Source of the DNA: Conidiobolus incongruus B7586
Taxonomy: Eukaryota > Entomophthoromycota > Entomophthoromycetes > Entomophthorales > Conidiobolaceae
Assembly (NCBI GenBank): GCA_000697335.1
Contig: JNEM01014718.1
Location: 1-10,493 of the forward strand
Direction of reading: 5' to 3'
Length of the DNA stretch: 10,493 nt
Below the pieces are notes generated by a model. The model had not been told where the DNA came from. It made no database searches and saw only the letters and a list, made by a program, of their open reading frames with translations. The position numbers and the translations under genes are program-made. Position 1 is the stretch's first letter, and each line of letters begins with the position of its first letter. Below are positions 1-8,959 of this stretch, piece after piece.

Positions 1-69
1 AACTCTAAAAATTTTATTTAAGTATAAAATTAAAATATATTATTATATTTAATATTTACTAGATTATAA
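1..69. other. AT-rich left flank, no feature
   Basis: Short AT-rich sequence outside the retrotransposon. I see no gene, RNA or repeat in it apart from its last bases, which adjoin the target-site duplication. Confidence 0.6.
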
Positions 70-74
70 CTTAT
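70..74. repeat. Target-site duplication, left copy (CTTAT)
   Basis: CTTAT lies directly before the left LTR, and the same five bases lie directly after the right LTR at 5220-5224. Five-base duplications are typical of Ty3/gypsy integrase. The match fixes the outer element ends at 75 and 5219 and shows that the two LTRs belong to one insertion rather than to a recombinant. Confidence 0.8.
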
Positions 75-290
75 TATAACAAGGTTAATATATACAAGTT
101 ATTTCAATATGAACAGTGTGAAAAATGTCCTTATTTATTTGATAATAATTCCTTTTTTTATATGTAAAAGTTGGTAAAGGTTCAAAGATAAAATAAAACA
201 AGATAAGATCAAGCAAGTAAAAAAATAAGATAAAATAAATAGATATGATTAATATATCACTATAATGATAAAATAATTTGATTTATAATA
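75..290 (-). repeat. Left LTR (3' LTR of the minus-strand element), 216 bp
   Basis: Aligns without gaps to 5004-5219 along its whole length. I count about 33 differences, all of them C/T or G/A transitions. The ends are weakened versions of the usual TG...CA form. It is bounded outside by CTTAT and inside by the polypurine tract. In the first two thirds, the sites at which this copy carries the A/T state are all G-to-A on the plus strand, a strand bias expected of cytosine deamination acting on one strand at a time. Confidence 0.9.
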
Positions 291-300
291 CTCCCTTTAG
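291..300 (-). other. Polypurine tract of the retrotransposon
   Basis: Read on the minus strand the bases are CTAAAGGGAG, a purine-rich run ending exactly where the 3' LTR begins. This is the position and character of the primer for plus-strand DNA synthesis in LTR retrotransposons. It is one of the few G-rich spots left in the element, and it independently supports the minus-strand orientation. Confidence 0.75.
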
Positions 301-309
301 ATTAAGGTG

Positions 310-600
310 TTTTTATTAAGAGATGCTTTAATCTTTATATGTTTCTTAATATAAATATAATAAGCATTGGTTTTTTTAACATTATTATAATATTCCCAAG
401 TAGCTTTATTTTTAGGGTATTTTTTTCATTAGATAAGATATAGATTTTGGTTATAATAGTGTTTATAGCTGAAGATTTTATCAATAATAAAAGTATAATT
501 ATGTTGGTTATTTTAAAAAGATGGTTTATAATATTTATATCTTTAGTTATCAAGGTATAATAATGGGTTATGATATAGTTTTAATATACTAACATAAAAC
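310..600 (-). mobile_element. Chromodomain-like C-terminal remnant of the retrotransposon
   Basis: The most downstream coding remnant before the 3' LTR. One open stretch on the minus strand (335-553) has the spacing of polar, aromatic and hydrophobic residues seen in the second half of retrotransposon chromodomains: a Y..S.E.NT-type segment followed by a short hydrophobic helix. In chromoviruses such a domain at the integrase C-terminus guides insertion towards particular histone marks. The sequence is strongly eroded, so the call rests on position and residue spacing only. Confidence 0.45.
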
Positions 601-639
601 ATAAGATGAATTTTCATTTCTTAAAATAAATTTAAAATA

Positions 640-1750
640 TAAATGTTGGGGTAATTTTTTTTATTTATAATAAAATAAAGTCTAAGCTAGTTTGGTTTTA
701 ATTTAGGATTAGGTTGTTTCTTATTATAAGGAGATTTAATTCCATCTGCTTTAACCATTACTAGTGTTCTAGGTGAATAATTTTTAATATAATAGTCTTG
801 TTTGTTATAATACTTAGCTTATTTGTTTTATATGTGGGTGATTCTTTCTTGTGTAAATATTAGTAATATATTATAATATTTAAGAAAGTTAATTAAGTCT
901 TAAGTAATTAAGTTATTAGATTTTATAATTATTAAAACTTTAGGGTGATAACTATAAGTTAAGTAAGATAAAGTTATCTAAGTAAATAAGTTAATAAAAT
1001 CATTAAGGATAAATTCTAAAAAGGGTAGTATTTGTTTTTAATTAACTATGTTGTATTTAAGATATAACTTTAAAACTTTTTAACTATATAAATATATTTT
1101 TCTAACTATTTATTAATTTGTTGATATTAAGAAGAACTAGGATTATTTTAGTAATTAAATAGTTTTATAAAAGTAACCCAAAATTTAAAAGTAAAGCAAG
1201 TATTATAGTCTATGATAATAATGTGAGGAAGTTTATAATATTGAAATATATACTAGATAAATAGTTTAGCAACTTTTTTAACATTTATTTTATATTTTAT
1301 TAGGATTAGATATAGTATTTTTATAAGTTAATAATAAATATAATACTATTATAATCTATATTAGACTTTAATACATTAGTAAAATCAATGGTGATATTTT
1401 TTTAATATTGTTTAGGGATAGATAAAAAGTTTAAAGTTCCAAAAGATAATTGGTTGTTGGTTTTGTTATATTAATATTTATTATAAGAGAGCATATATTT
1501 CTTAACTTTAGCTTTAATATATAGCTAGTAATTATTTCATGTTATTTTTTTATAGGTTTTTAACTAATTTTAATAACCACTAATTATATTATCATAATAT
1601 ATAGGAAGGATTTTAATTTTAATATTTAGGATATTAAGGATATTAAGGATATAAATATAAAATTGATAGTAAAAGAGATTATTGAAGAACTTATAGCATT
1701 TCACAAATTATAGAACTTTAGCTGTATTTATTTTATTAAGTAAAGATTTA
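640..1750 (-). mobile_element. Integrase remnant of the retrotransposon
   Basis: Minus-strand traces, in order: an HHCC zinc-finger-like segment (about 1530-1650), the start of the DDE catalytic core (about 1330-1420), the region of the second catalytic aspartate with its following FT-S-FW-like box (about 1150-1230), and a C-terminal basic segment (about 660-780). All match the Ty3/gypsy integrase layout, and the block lies downstream of RNase H as expected. The enzyme would have inserted the cDNA copy into host DNA. It is broken at many places and non-functional. Confidence 0.7.
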
Positions 1751-1864
1751 ATAATATTAAACTAATTATCACAATTCAGAACAAACTTTTTATCTTAGAG
1801 TAGGTTAAATTTATAATTGATAGTGATAGTATTTAACTAGGTAGTGGGATTTTTATATTTTAAG

Positions 1865-2340
1865 GACAAAGGTATATAATTAATTTTTCTAGATAATAAG
1901 TTAACAACATTATTATAAACTTTTTTAATATATTCTATCTTAAGATTAAATTCTTAAATATAGTTAATTTAGTTAATTTATTGTTTATTTAGATTTTTTT
2001 ATTATTGATATAAATAAAAGATTAATAATTAGTTAAAATATAGATAAAGTTAGAAAACAAGTATAGATAAAAATACTTTAAGTATTTAATTAATATAAAT
2101 AGCTCTTGTTTATATACTAGGTAATTATGTTCTATAGGTAATATTTTATATGAATACAAAAACAATAGGTGAAGTTTAATAGTATTAAGTCAAAATTTAA
2201 TAATATTCACTCCCCTCTTAATACTATCTAAAGTATTAATATTAAAGTTGATATTTGTGGGTTGTTTAAGCCAATTACTAATTATAAAGCAAGTAGCATT
2301 TATTATCATTATAATTAGGAGATTATAATTAAATGAAATA
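1865..2340 (-). mobile_element. RNase H remnant of the retrotransposon
   Basis: On the minus strand, about 2060-2200 resembles the central part of the Ty3/gypsy RNase H domain, where a serine-rich strand is followed by the conserved Y-ELL-I helix. About 1865-1940 resembles the ADALSR-type end of the domain that joins it to integrase. The domain would have removed the RNA strand during reverse transcription. It is heavily decayed. Confidence 0.65.
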
Positions 2341-2399
2341 AGATAAAGGGTGTTAGTGATAATATAGATTAAAATAATAAAAATAAAGTATTTATTATA

Positions 2400-3070
2400 T
2401 AATTAAAACCAAGAGTTTTTTTTAAATTGATTAGTTAAAGGTATACTAATTTCAATAAATAATTGAATAAAATCACAGAAATAATTGGTTATACCAAGAA
2501 ATAATTGAAGTGATGATATATATATAAGGTAAAGATACTTATAAATATTTCAAATTTTGTTAAGATTAATACACACATTATTAGCTAATAAAAGATAACT
2601 ACAAAAGGGGATTTTAGGTTATGTAAAGAAGTATTCAGATAATTTAATAAGAAGTTTATATTTTTTAAAGATCTTAAATATATAATAATAATATACAATA
2701 TAATCTTTTATAGTTTTAGAATAGATTAGAATATTATCAAGGTAGGTGATTATAAAAAAATCTTAGATTTCAAAGAATAAGTTATTAATGAGTAATAAGA
2801 ATATAACAAGAATATTACAAAGATTAAAAAAAATTGTGAATTTAAAATATTTATAACAAATATTAAACATAGTTAATAAAATAGAATTTAGGTTTATAAT
2901 AATATAATAGTATTTATTTTTTATATTAAGTTTACTAAAAATATTATAATTTATAATATAATTTTAAAGTTAAGTTTGATAATAGAGTTTTATCCTTAAT
3001 GGTTTTTTTGTTAAAAGCTTAGTAATTAATACAAAAATGTAAACTTGTATTTTTTTCTTTATAAAGAGAA
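2400..3070 (-). mobile_element. Reverse transcriptase remnant of the retrotransposon
   Basis: The best-preserved part of the element. Reading the minus strand from about 3060 down, there is an N-terminal block resembling the LRFCVDYR-NK-T-KD region, then a degraded YLDD-type catalytic box near 2730-2750, then the H-HV--VF--L----L-L---KC-F helix and the following VxFLGH-like block (about 2560-2700). The connection segment resembling LQSFLGL-N-Y--FI lies near 2440-2520. Together these are diagnostic of Ty3/gypsy reverse transcriptase. The domain is broken at many places. Confidence 0.85.
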
Positions 3071-3559
3071 TAGGTAATTTTTAAAGAGATATAGATAGTT
3101 TGATAAAACTTTTACTGAATAATTTAGACAATATTTCTTTAAGAACATTATTTTTTTTAAAAGTAATATAATAAATAAAATAATATATTAGTTGGGATTT
3201 AAGTTCAAGTTTTATTTTATGTTTTATGTTATATTTAGGTAATAGTAAGGTTTGAGATTAGAATAGATTTATGTATTCTTTAATTAATATATATAATAAA
3301 TGGTTAAGATTTAAATTTATATTATTAATTTTGATATTATTTAAGCTAAGTTTAAAGTTATTAAAGGAATTAAGGTTTAAAAAGATTAAACCTCTAGATT
3401 TATATTATTTTTTATTAATAATATTACTAAAGATAAATTTAAAAAGTATAAGATTACCTAACTCAATAATTAATTTATATTGAGTTTAGTGTTAATTATC
3501 TTTATATATAAATTAAAATAATTTTGTTTTAATTAGAATAAGCTGCAAATAGTGTAAGA

Positions 3560-3880
3560 ATGTTAAGATTTCTTTAGTTATAATGTAAAATGATAAATAT
3601 TTGTAAATCTATAAAGTATTAAAAATTAGATTATATTATAAGGATATAATTATAAATTAAAAAGTTTTATAGTAATTAAGTGTTAGTGATAAAATAATAG
3701 TAATATACTTAAAAGACTATAAAGTTGTTTTATCTTTTAAAATGATATTAATAGGTTTTAGAGTTATTTTAAGATTTAATAGAGAAACTAGATCTTTATT
3801 AATTATATAGTTATTAGTTTTAATATTAATAAATATAGTGATAGATTTAAAGTTTAAATGTTTAATAATTAAGAGAGATA
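3560..3880 (-). mobile_element. Aspartic protease remnant of the retrotransposon
   Basis: A minus-strand stretch has the pattern of a retrotransposon pepsin-like protease: a beta-strand leading to the catalytic-loop position, a F(I)--L-K-L helix, a P--I-L-D-T-like flap, and a later hydrophobic I-G--WL-like strand with its following K-NP-like segment. It sits upstream of the reverse transcriptase, as expected. The catalytic site is not recognisable as intact. Confidence 0.5.
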
Positions 3881-3899
3881 TAATATTACTGATAATTTT

Positions 3900-4990
3900 A
3901 GTTTGTTAATTAATAAAAGATATAAAACCAACAGAAGTAATTAACTCATTAGTTTTTATTATTGGTTTTGTTTTTTTTAAAGATAAGTTAAAGATTATTC
4001 AAATGTTAAGCTAATTATTATTGGGGTAATTTTTTAAATAATAACCATTGTTGATTTTTTAGCAATAAAAATAACTATTATTTTTACAAAGATATTTATA
4101 TTCTTGTTATGTTAAAGGTTTTAATAGTTGATTATTAAATATAGTATATAAATAGGTGTTATTAATAACTATATTATTTAAGCTATAATTAGTAAGTGTT
4201 TGATTAGTATAATAATAGTAAATATTAATAAGATAATATTTATGATAGTTAAGATATTAATAATAGTGATTATATTTATTAAGATAGATAGTTAAATTAG
4301 TAATTTTTTAAAATAAGTCTTTCTATAGATTTATTTGTTAGAGTATATTATAACAAAGGTAAGACTTTAATTTATTTAAAAAATATATATTATAGTTAAA
4401 TTCTTGTTTTAAAAATAATTGATTCTTATAATAATAAATTTATTCAATAAATTCTTGAATAGATTGTTTCTAAACTAAACTTTTTAATTTGTTATACAAA
4501 AACATAACATTGTTAGCAAAGTAATATTCTTGGTATAATTTTTTAATAAGATCTTTAAAAGTTTAAATATTTTTATTAGGGTATTCACCTAAAGATACTT
4601 GGGTGTAGATTTATTAATGATGTTTAAATTTATTTTATGTGTTTCTAATAAAAAACTAATATGTTATTAATAATTTGTCTTTTATATTATAGCTAGTTAT
4701 ATTAAAATAATTATTTAATATATTTTTATAATTTTGAAGAGTATTAGTAGATTGTTGTTTATTATAATTATAAAGTTTTTTGTGAAATAGTTTCTGTATT
4801 AGGGTTTCATGTTAACTAATAGTTGATTAAACAACATTGTTATTATTAATGTCTATAGCTAATATATTATGCATATATATAGGTATCAAATTAAGGAAAT
4901 TGATTTTGGTTAGTTAAACTATTAACAAGTAATTTAATTCAAGGTGATTTAAGTTTTTAGTTTTTTTAGTGTTAGTATAAAGATTAAGTA
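3900..4990 (-). mobile_element. Presumed gag region of the retrotransposon
   Basis: This is the interval between the 5' LTR (right end) and the protease on the minus strand, where gag belongs. Gag proteins evolve fast and I recognise no capsid motif. A stretch around 4020-4090 has a weak resemblance to a CCHC zinc knuckle followed by a C-P-like end, which would fit the gag-protease junction. The primer-binding site should start just inside 5003, but no tRNA match can be recognised there. Confidence 0.4.
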
Positions 4991-5003
4991 TTTGTTGTTA
5001 TTA

Positions 5004-5219
5004 TATAATAGGGTTAATATATACAAATTGTTTCAATATAAATAATATGGAAAATATCCTTGTTTATTTGATAATGGTTCCTTTTTTTATGTGTAAAAGT
5101 TGGTAAGGGTTTAAAGATAAAATAAGACAAGATAAGATCAAGTAGGTAAAAAGATAAGATAAAATAAACAGATATAATTAATATGTTACTATGATAACAA
5201 AGTAATCTAATCCATAACA
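5004..5219 (-). repeat. Right LTR (5' LTR of the minus-strand element), 216 bp
   Basis: Ungapped partner of 75-290, with the same length and transition-only differences. On the minus strand it begins TGTTAT, keeping the canonical TG end. It would have carried the element's promoter. About 20 of the 33 differing positions keep C or G here and about 13 keep C or G in the other LTR, so this copy is slightly less mutated. Confidence 0.9.
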
Positions 5220-5224
5220 CTTAT
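5220..5224. repeat. Target-site duplication, right copy (CTTAT)
   Basis: Identical to 70-74 and directly outside the right LTR. It survived unchanged in both copies, which is notable given the heavy mutation inside the element. Confidence 0.8.
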
Positions 5225-5618
5225 GATTTGATAATTTTATTTTAAAATTAAAAATTTAATTGTTGGAAATAAAATTCTTATAGATTAAACTAATTAGTTA
5301 ATAAAGTATTTTAACTTTAATATAAGGAATTTTATTTTAAATATTAGAAACTTAATAAAAATATGGTAAAAAGTTAATAATAATAAAAAAAGTATTAATT
5401 TTATATTATTTATTTATATATACTAAAAATTACCATAAATTTTGATTTTAAATATTTGCTATTGGTTAATTTTTATACTGATAAAATGAATTTGATTTAT
5501 TAATTTATAAAATGACAAAACTTTATTAATATATTCACTAAAATATTTTAAACTTAGTTTGATAGTTATTAGATTAATAATTTTTTTCTATTTAAATAAT
5601 TCAATAAGTTGAAAAAAT
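5225..5618. other. AT-rich intergenic spacer
   Basis: Lies between the transposon and the promoter relic of the receptor pseudogene. It is almost pure A+T, I saw no CpG in it, and it has no open frame of note. I see no gene, RNA or second transposon. Confidence 0.6.
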
Positions 5619-5628
5619 CTATTAAAAG
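5619..5628 (+). promoter_or_regulatory. Decayed TATA-box counterpart of the receptor pseudogene
   Basis: CTATTAAAAG lies about 70 bases before the lost start codon of the pseudogene. In the intact paralogue the TATA box TATATAAAAG also lies 70 bases before the ATG. Together with similarity of the leader just before the start codon, this indicates that the duplication included the core promoter. Confidence 0.5.
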
Positions 5629-5689
5629 AAATTTTATGTGAATTTATACCTATCTTAATAGTAATAACAGTGGGTGAGATTCCTTCAAA

Positions 5690-6607
5690 ACGACATCTGA
5701 TTTTGATATTATGTATTAAAAAAGTAAAAGCTATCGAGACTGATGGTAATTTTATATTTCATCTATGGTTATCTTATCCAATGACTTTATTGATGATTAT
5801 ATCAACTCTGGTTTTATTTCGTAAACCTACTGAACCTCAATCAGAAACCTCATTTGGTACCTTAATTTTCAATACTATAAACTCTTTAAGCGTTATAGTT
5901 ATTATGTTATCCTTATTTGTCAATTTGGAATATTCAGTTACTCATAAATAGTTGTGTAATTTAACCAATTTACTCTATTCTTACAGTACATTCTTTTCTA
6001 TTGTATACATTGGATTAATGAGCTTAAGGAGGGGATTATTTATTATTCATGGAATATTGCTGTCTAGTGAAATCTGAGTAGCAACAATGATTTCTAAATA
6101 TTATATCTTTATATCATTACCCTGTTATCGATTGTAGTTGATAATATTCAATTTGTTAACGTAAAATTATATTGCATGCTAAATCCTAAAAATTTGATTG
6201 GAATAGTCGCCTGATATTCATAATTTATTTTAATGAGCGTTAGTATATTGACCACCATATATACTTATATCAGGATAGCAGCCATCCAAAGGAAATGAGT
6301 TTGGAATGATATTTATAATTTAAGTTGTGATAAAGAGCAGTCTTTACATCAAGCTAACCAAATAATCAAGTTATATTTCTTTTCACGTTTGCTCAGGGAT
6401 AAATGGATTAGAAACTGTCAATACAACAATAAAAATCATTACAGGAGTTTCTGGTGCCACGGTCACAAATTTCATTTCAACTGTCTTATTGAATTCAAAT
6501 CTTATTGCCATTGGTATATTATAATTCAATTTAATGAAACTATGATAGTATCATTAATAGAAGTTTACTCAATTTGGGCCAAATTTTCATTTATGAACTT
6601 AAAATAG
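5690..6607 (+). pseudogene. Class A GPCR-like receptor pseudogene, paralogue of 8960-9925
   Basis: A nearly full-length dead copy of the receptor downstream. The bases around the old start read AAAACGACATCTGA against AAAATGACATCTGA in the live gene, so the start codon is now ACG. TM1-TM2 homology is clear from 5781 (LFRKPT, NSLS). The first stop, TAG at 5949-5951, falls where the live gene has Trp89. TGA at 6075-6077 falls at Trp131, and more stops follow in TM5 and the third intracellular loop. At least three small indels shift the frame: between 5690 and 5780, near 6080-6170, and near 6520. Signature residues are also lost: the TM3 Glu-Arg pair is Arg-Arg (SLRRG) and the TM7 NP is NL. The end, LIEVYSIWAKFSF, still mirrors the live C-terminus, and a TAG at 6605 closes the tail about ten residues early. 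Divergence includes many transversions, so this is old, ordinary decay. The open stretches at 5670-5951 and 6389-6607 are fragments of it, not genes. Confidence 0.9.
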
Positions 6608-8538
6608 ATACTGAAACTTAAATTGGATAATCATATTACATTAATTAACAATTAGTCAATTAATAAAAAATAAATAATAATTTAATATAATTTATTTTTC
6701 ATATGTTATTCACAATTCATTGAAATTCAAAATTAAATTTTTAGAATTACTTAATTTTTAATTTGATTTAAATCTTACAAAATATAAGTGGTTCAGAGAT
6801 ATTTTTTTGAAATAATATTGAAATAATAATCAATGCCATTTATATAAATTAATTCAATCTATAATTGAGTAACCTTTAAATAATTTGTGGTACCCAAAGT
6901 ATTTAAGATCTTATGATTCTAATATATTTATATTATACAATTATTGAAATATATAATCTTCAACCCCAGTAATTAAAATTGAAAAATATACTATACTATT
7001 GTATAATATATGAACATATGGAGCTCAATGGTTTATAATAGAAAAAAATATTAGCAATTTGATTATAATTTTCTATATATTCTTATAAAAATTTCTAAAT
7101 TTCATATCAAAAATAACAAAATTTCATGCATTAAATGATAATTATAAGGAAAAAGTAGAATCTTTCTATTATTTTGAATTAATTTAAATATAAATCCAGC
7201 ATAAAATGTATAAAGGAAAGGACTAATTTATAGTTAATAAATTATCTATATATATAATCGCCTCTTTAATTCGCAATTAATATTGAGACTTCGTTTCAAG
7301 AATTTAATTCTGAAAGGAATAATTGGATGAACTTTTAGTTTTTTTGAATAATCTATAAATATTTAAATCATTTATTTATAAATAATTTTATATTTTATAA
7401 TCATAATATTTAATATAATATTTGATTTATGATAATAATTTTTTACACTCAAAATATTACACTTAGTAAATAGCAATCAATAACAACTTTATAAAAATTG
7501 TACTAAAACTATTTAAAAAATTAAACTATATACGAAATAAATAATTTTATTTCATAATAAGTAACGCCAATAATAAAATCAATATTAATGTTCTGTTATG
7601 GGCATAATAGTATTTAATAGCTTTGATGATGAATTATAAATTGTTAGTATTTATTCAATATAGGCTATTAATAAAATCAATTCAAACAATATAGTATTTG
7701 TTTAAATAATCCAACAATGTGGAGGAAAGTTTATCAATATAAATCAACATTATATACGTATACGCTAATAAAGTTGTATTTTATAATATTCAATCTTAAT
7801 AGTCTATTCATAATATAATCAACTTAATAATTTTGCCAATTATATTGAATATTAAAGTATCAATAGAAATTATGTAATATTATAAAATATAGTATTAAAA
7901 TCATGTGAAATCATATTGATTGAGATAAATGTATATATATGATAAAACAATTTAAAAAAAATGAATCTATTCTTATTATGATAATATTGTTATATTAAAT
8001 TTGTTATAATTTATTAATTAATATTCAATATTAATGAGAAAAGAATATTAAAAATATAGATTTTATATATTTTGTTAAATCATAATACAAAATGAAGTTA
8101 AATTTGATAAATTTTTTACATATTAAAATTAAATATCAATTAATTAAATAATTTTGAATAATTTCATTTTATATTTGATATAGCTCATCTGATTAATTGT
8201 TGAAATATCCTTTTATTAAAATAAATGAATTACATTTAATATAAATTATGTACTTGGTTTAATACAGCGTTTTTTATTTTGATTTTAAGTAATAGTTAAA
8301 AGATATTCATAATTTCCTTCAAAGTATATTTTAAATATAATATTAATATTACCTTTTTCAACATAATTAAAATATTAATTAACTAACAAAAATATTCGTT
8401 CTTTTTTTTAAATTTTTAATAAAATATAAAATTATATTAATTTATTTATATGAATAATAAAATATTTTTTATTATTATATATTAATTGGATAATAATTGT
8501 TATCAATATTTTTAATAAAATTTAGGTTCGATTTATTC

Positions 8539-8541
<3 letters not shown>
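6608..8541. other. Long AT-rich intergenic region, no supported gene
   Basis: About 1.9 kb between the pseudogene and the promoter side of the live receptor. It has A+T runs and frequent stops in all frames. Scattered CpGs (for example around 7258-7300, 7531-7565 and 7760) contrast with the transposon. I found no second transposon, solo LTR, tRNA or convincing exon. Small, intron-rich or non-coding genes cannot be excluded by eye. Confidence 0.55.

Positions 8542-8575
<34 letters not shown>
8542..8575. repeat. (AT)17 microsatellite
   Basis: A perfect AT dinucleotide run of 34 bases. It is flanked by TTCATA on the left and TATGAA on the right, so the whole tract is close to a perfect palindrome that could extrude as a hairpin. 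It lies about 400 bases upstream of the receptor start. Length is probably polymorphic. Confidence 0.95.
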
Positions 8576-8578
<3 letters not shown>

Positions 8579-8889
8579 TTTAATATTTTATAATTGACCA
8601 AATTATAAAATATTTTGTATCAATTTTAAATGAACAGTTAATTATTGGTCATATATCCGATTCCAACTAGTGTACAACTAATTAATATTATTAATTTCAC
8701 CTCATTATAACCACTTTGAATTGATTAATTTCTCATTTAACCAATTAACTACCAAATTAAGAATATTATTTTAGTAAATAATGAATTAAATTTTCATTCA
8801 AATGCAAATTATATTTTAACTTTATCAAAGTTCAATGCAAAGATTTATTTAAATAATGTGAAATTATGGCGGCTTATAGATTTTTTAGA
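8576..8889. other. Upstream region of the receptor gene
   Basis: AT-rich upstream DNA between the microsatellite and the TATA box. Base composition becomes less extreme towards the gene, for example ATGGCGGC near 8866. I cannot name a transcription-factor site in it. Confidence 0.4.
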
Positions 8890-8899
8890 TATATAAAAG
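8890..8899 (+). promoter_or_regulatory. TATA box of the receptor gene
   Basis: TATATAAAAG is a near-ideal TATA element 70 bases before the ATG. It is followed by a locally GC-richer leader. Transcription would be expected to start about 30 bases downstream, near 8920-8930. The related copy at 5619-5628 keeps the same distance to the old start, which supports function. Confidence 0.7.
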
Positions 8900-8930
8900 G
8901 TACGTCGTGGCAATTGAGGGGTACTCACTA

Positions 8931-8954
8931 ATGGTAATACACAACGAGCGTTAG
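8931..8954 (+). promoter_or_regulatory. Seven-codon upstream ORF in the receptor leader
   Basis: ATG at 8931 opens a short frame encoding MVIHNER that stops with TAG at 8952-8954, five bases before the receptor ATG. If the transcript starts upstream of 8931, this uORF would reduce or regulate receptor translation by reinitiation or leaky scanning. The uAUG is close to the predicted cap site and may be excluded from some transcripts. At the matching place in the pseudogene the triplet is ATA. Confidence 0.45.
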
Positions 8955-8959
8955 TCAAA

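Larger units (their letters stand above)
75..5219 (-). mobile_element. Degenerate Ty3/gypsy LTR retrotransposon, probably a chromovirus
   Basis: A fossil LTR retrotransposon of about 5.1 kb lying on the minus strand. It is structurally whole: 216-bp LTRs at both ends, matching 5-bp target duplications, and a purine tract beside the left LTR that gives the orientation. On the minus strand, eroded similarity to protease, reverse transcriptase, RNase H and integrase follows in that order. Integrase after RNase H separates Ty3/gypsy from Ty1/copia. A chromodomain-like tail suggests the chromovirus branch. The coding part is broken at a great many places (dozens) and cannot encode a polyprotein. 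I saw no CpG in it, and the LTRs differ only by transitions, so a cytosine-targeting process such as RIP probably killed it. For that reason LTR divergence (about 15%) cannot be read as age. Confidence 0.93.

Noticed and set aside
1628-1652. A short tandem repeat of a GGATATTAA-like unit
   Set aside because: There are only about three imperfect units inside the decayed integrase region, likely a by-product of reduced sequence complexity. I saw no CRISPR-like or satellite structure anywhere in the window.
3271-3483. 70-codon plus-strand open frame
   Set aside because: It lies antisense inside the dead retrotransposon and is mostly Leu, Ile and Lys, as any AT-rich frame would be. It has no recognisable motif.
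4986-5003. A primer-binding site next to the 5' LTR
   Set aside because: The position is right, but the bases are too AT-altered to match any tRNA 3' end with confidence.
5014-5220. 68-codon minus-strand open frame
   Set aside because: It lies almost entirely within the right LTR, which is non-coding, and is a chance frame.
5949-6077. A variant genetic code reading TGA as Trp, since TGA at 6075 aligns with Trp131
   Set aside because: Other stops in the copy include TAG at a Trp position and TGA at Leu and Arg positions. The intact gene uses only TGG for Trp.
5670-6607. An intron-containing functional receptor gene instead of a pseudogene
   Set aside because: The stops fall inside segments that align codon by codon with the intact paralogue, the start codon is lost, and conserved TM3 and TM7 residues are changed. 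Splicing would have to remove membrane helices.
8525-8534. GGTTCGATTT resembling a tRNA B box
   Set aside because: There is no A box, acceptor stem or cloverleaf pairing in the surrounding AT-rich DNA.
8900-8954. A 55-base intron in the receptor leader (GTACGT donor, CTAAT branch-like site, TTAG acceptor)
   Set aside because: The donor would sit directly beside the TATA box, upstream of the expected transcription start. It becomes possible only if transcription starts further upstream, so I left it out.
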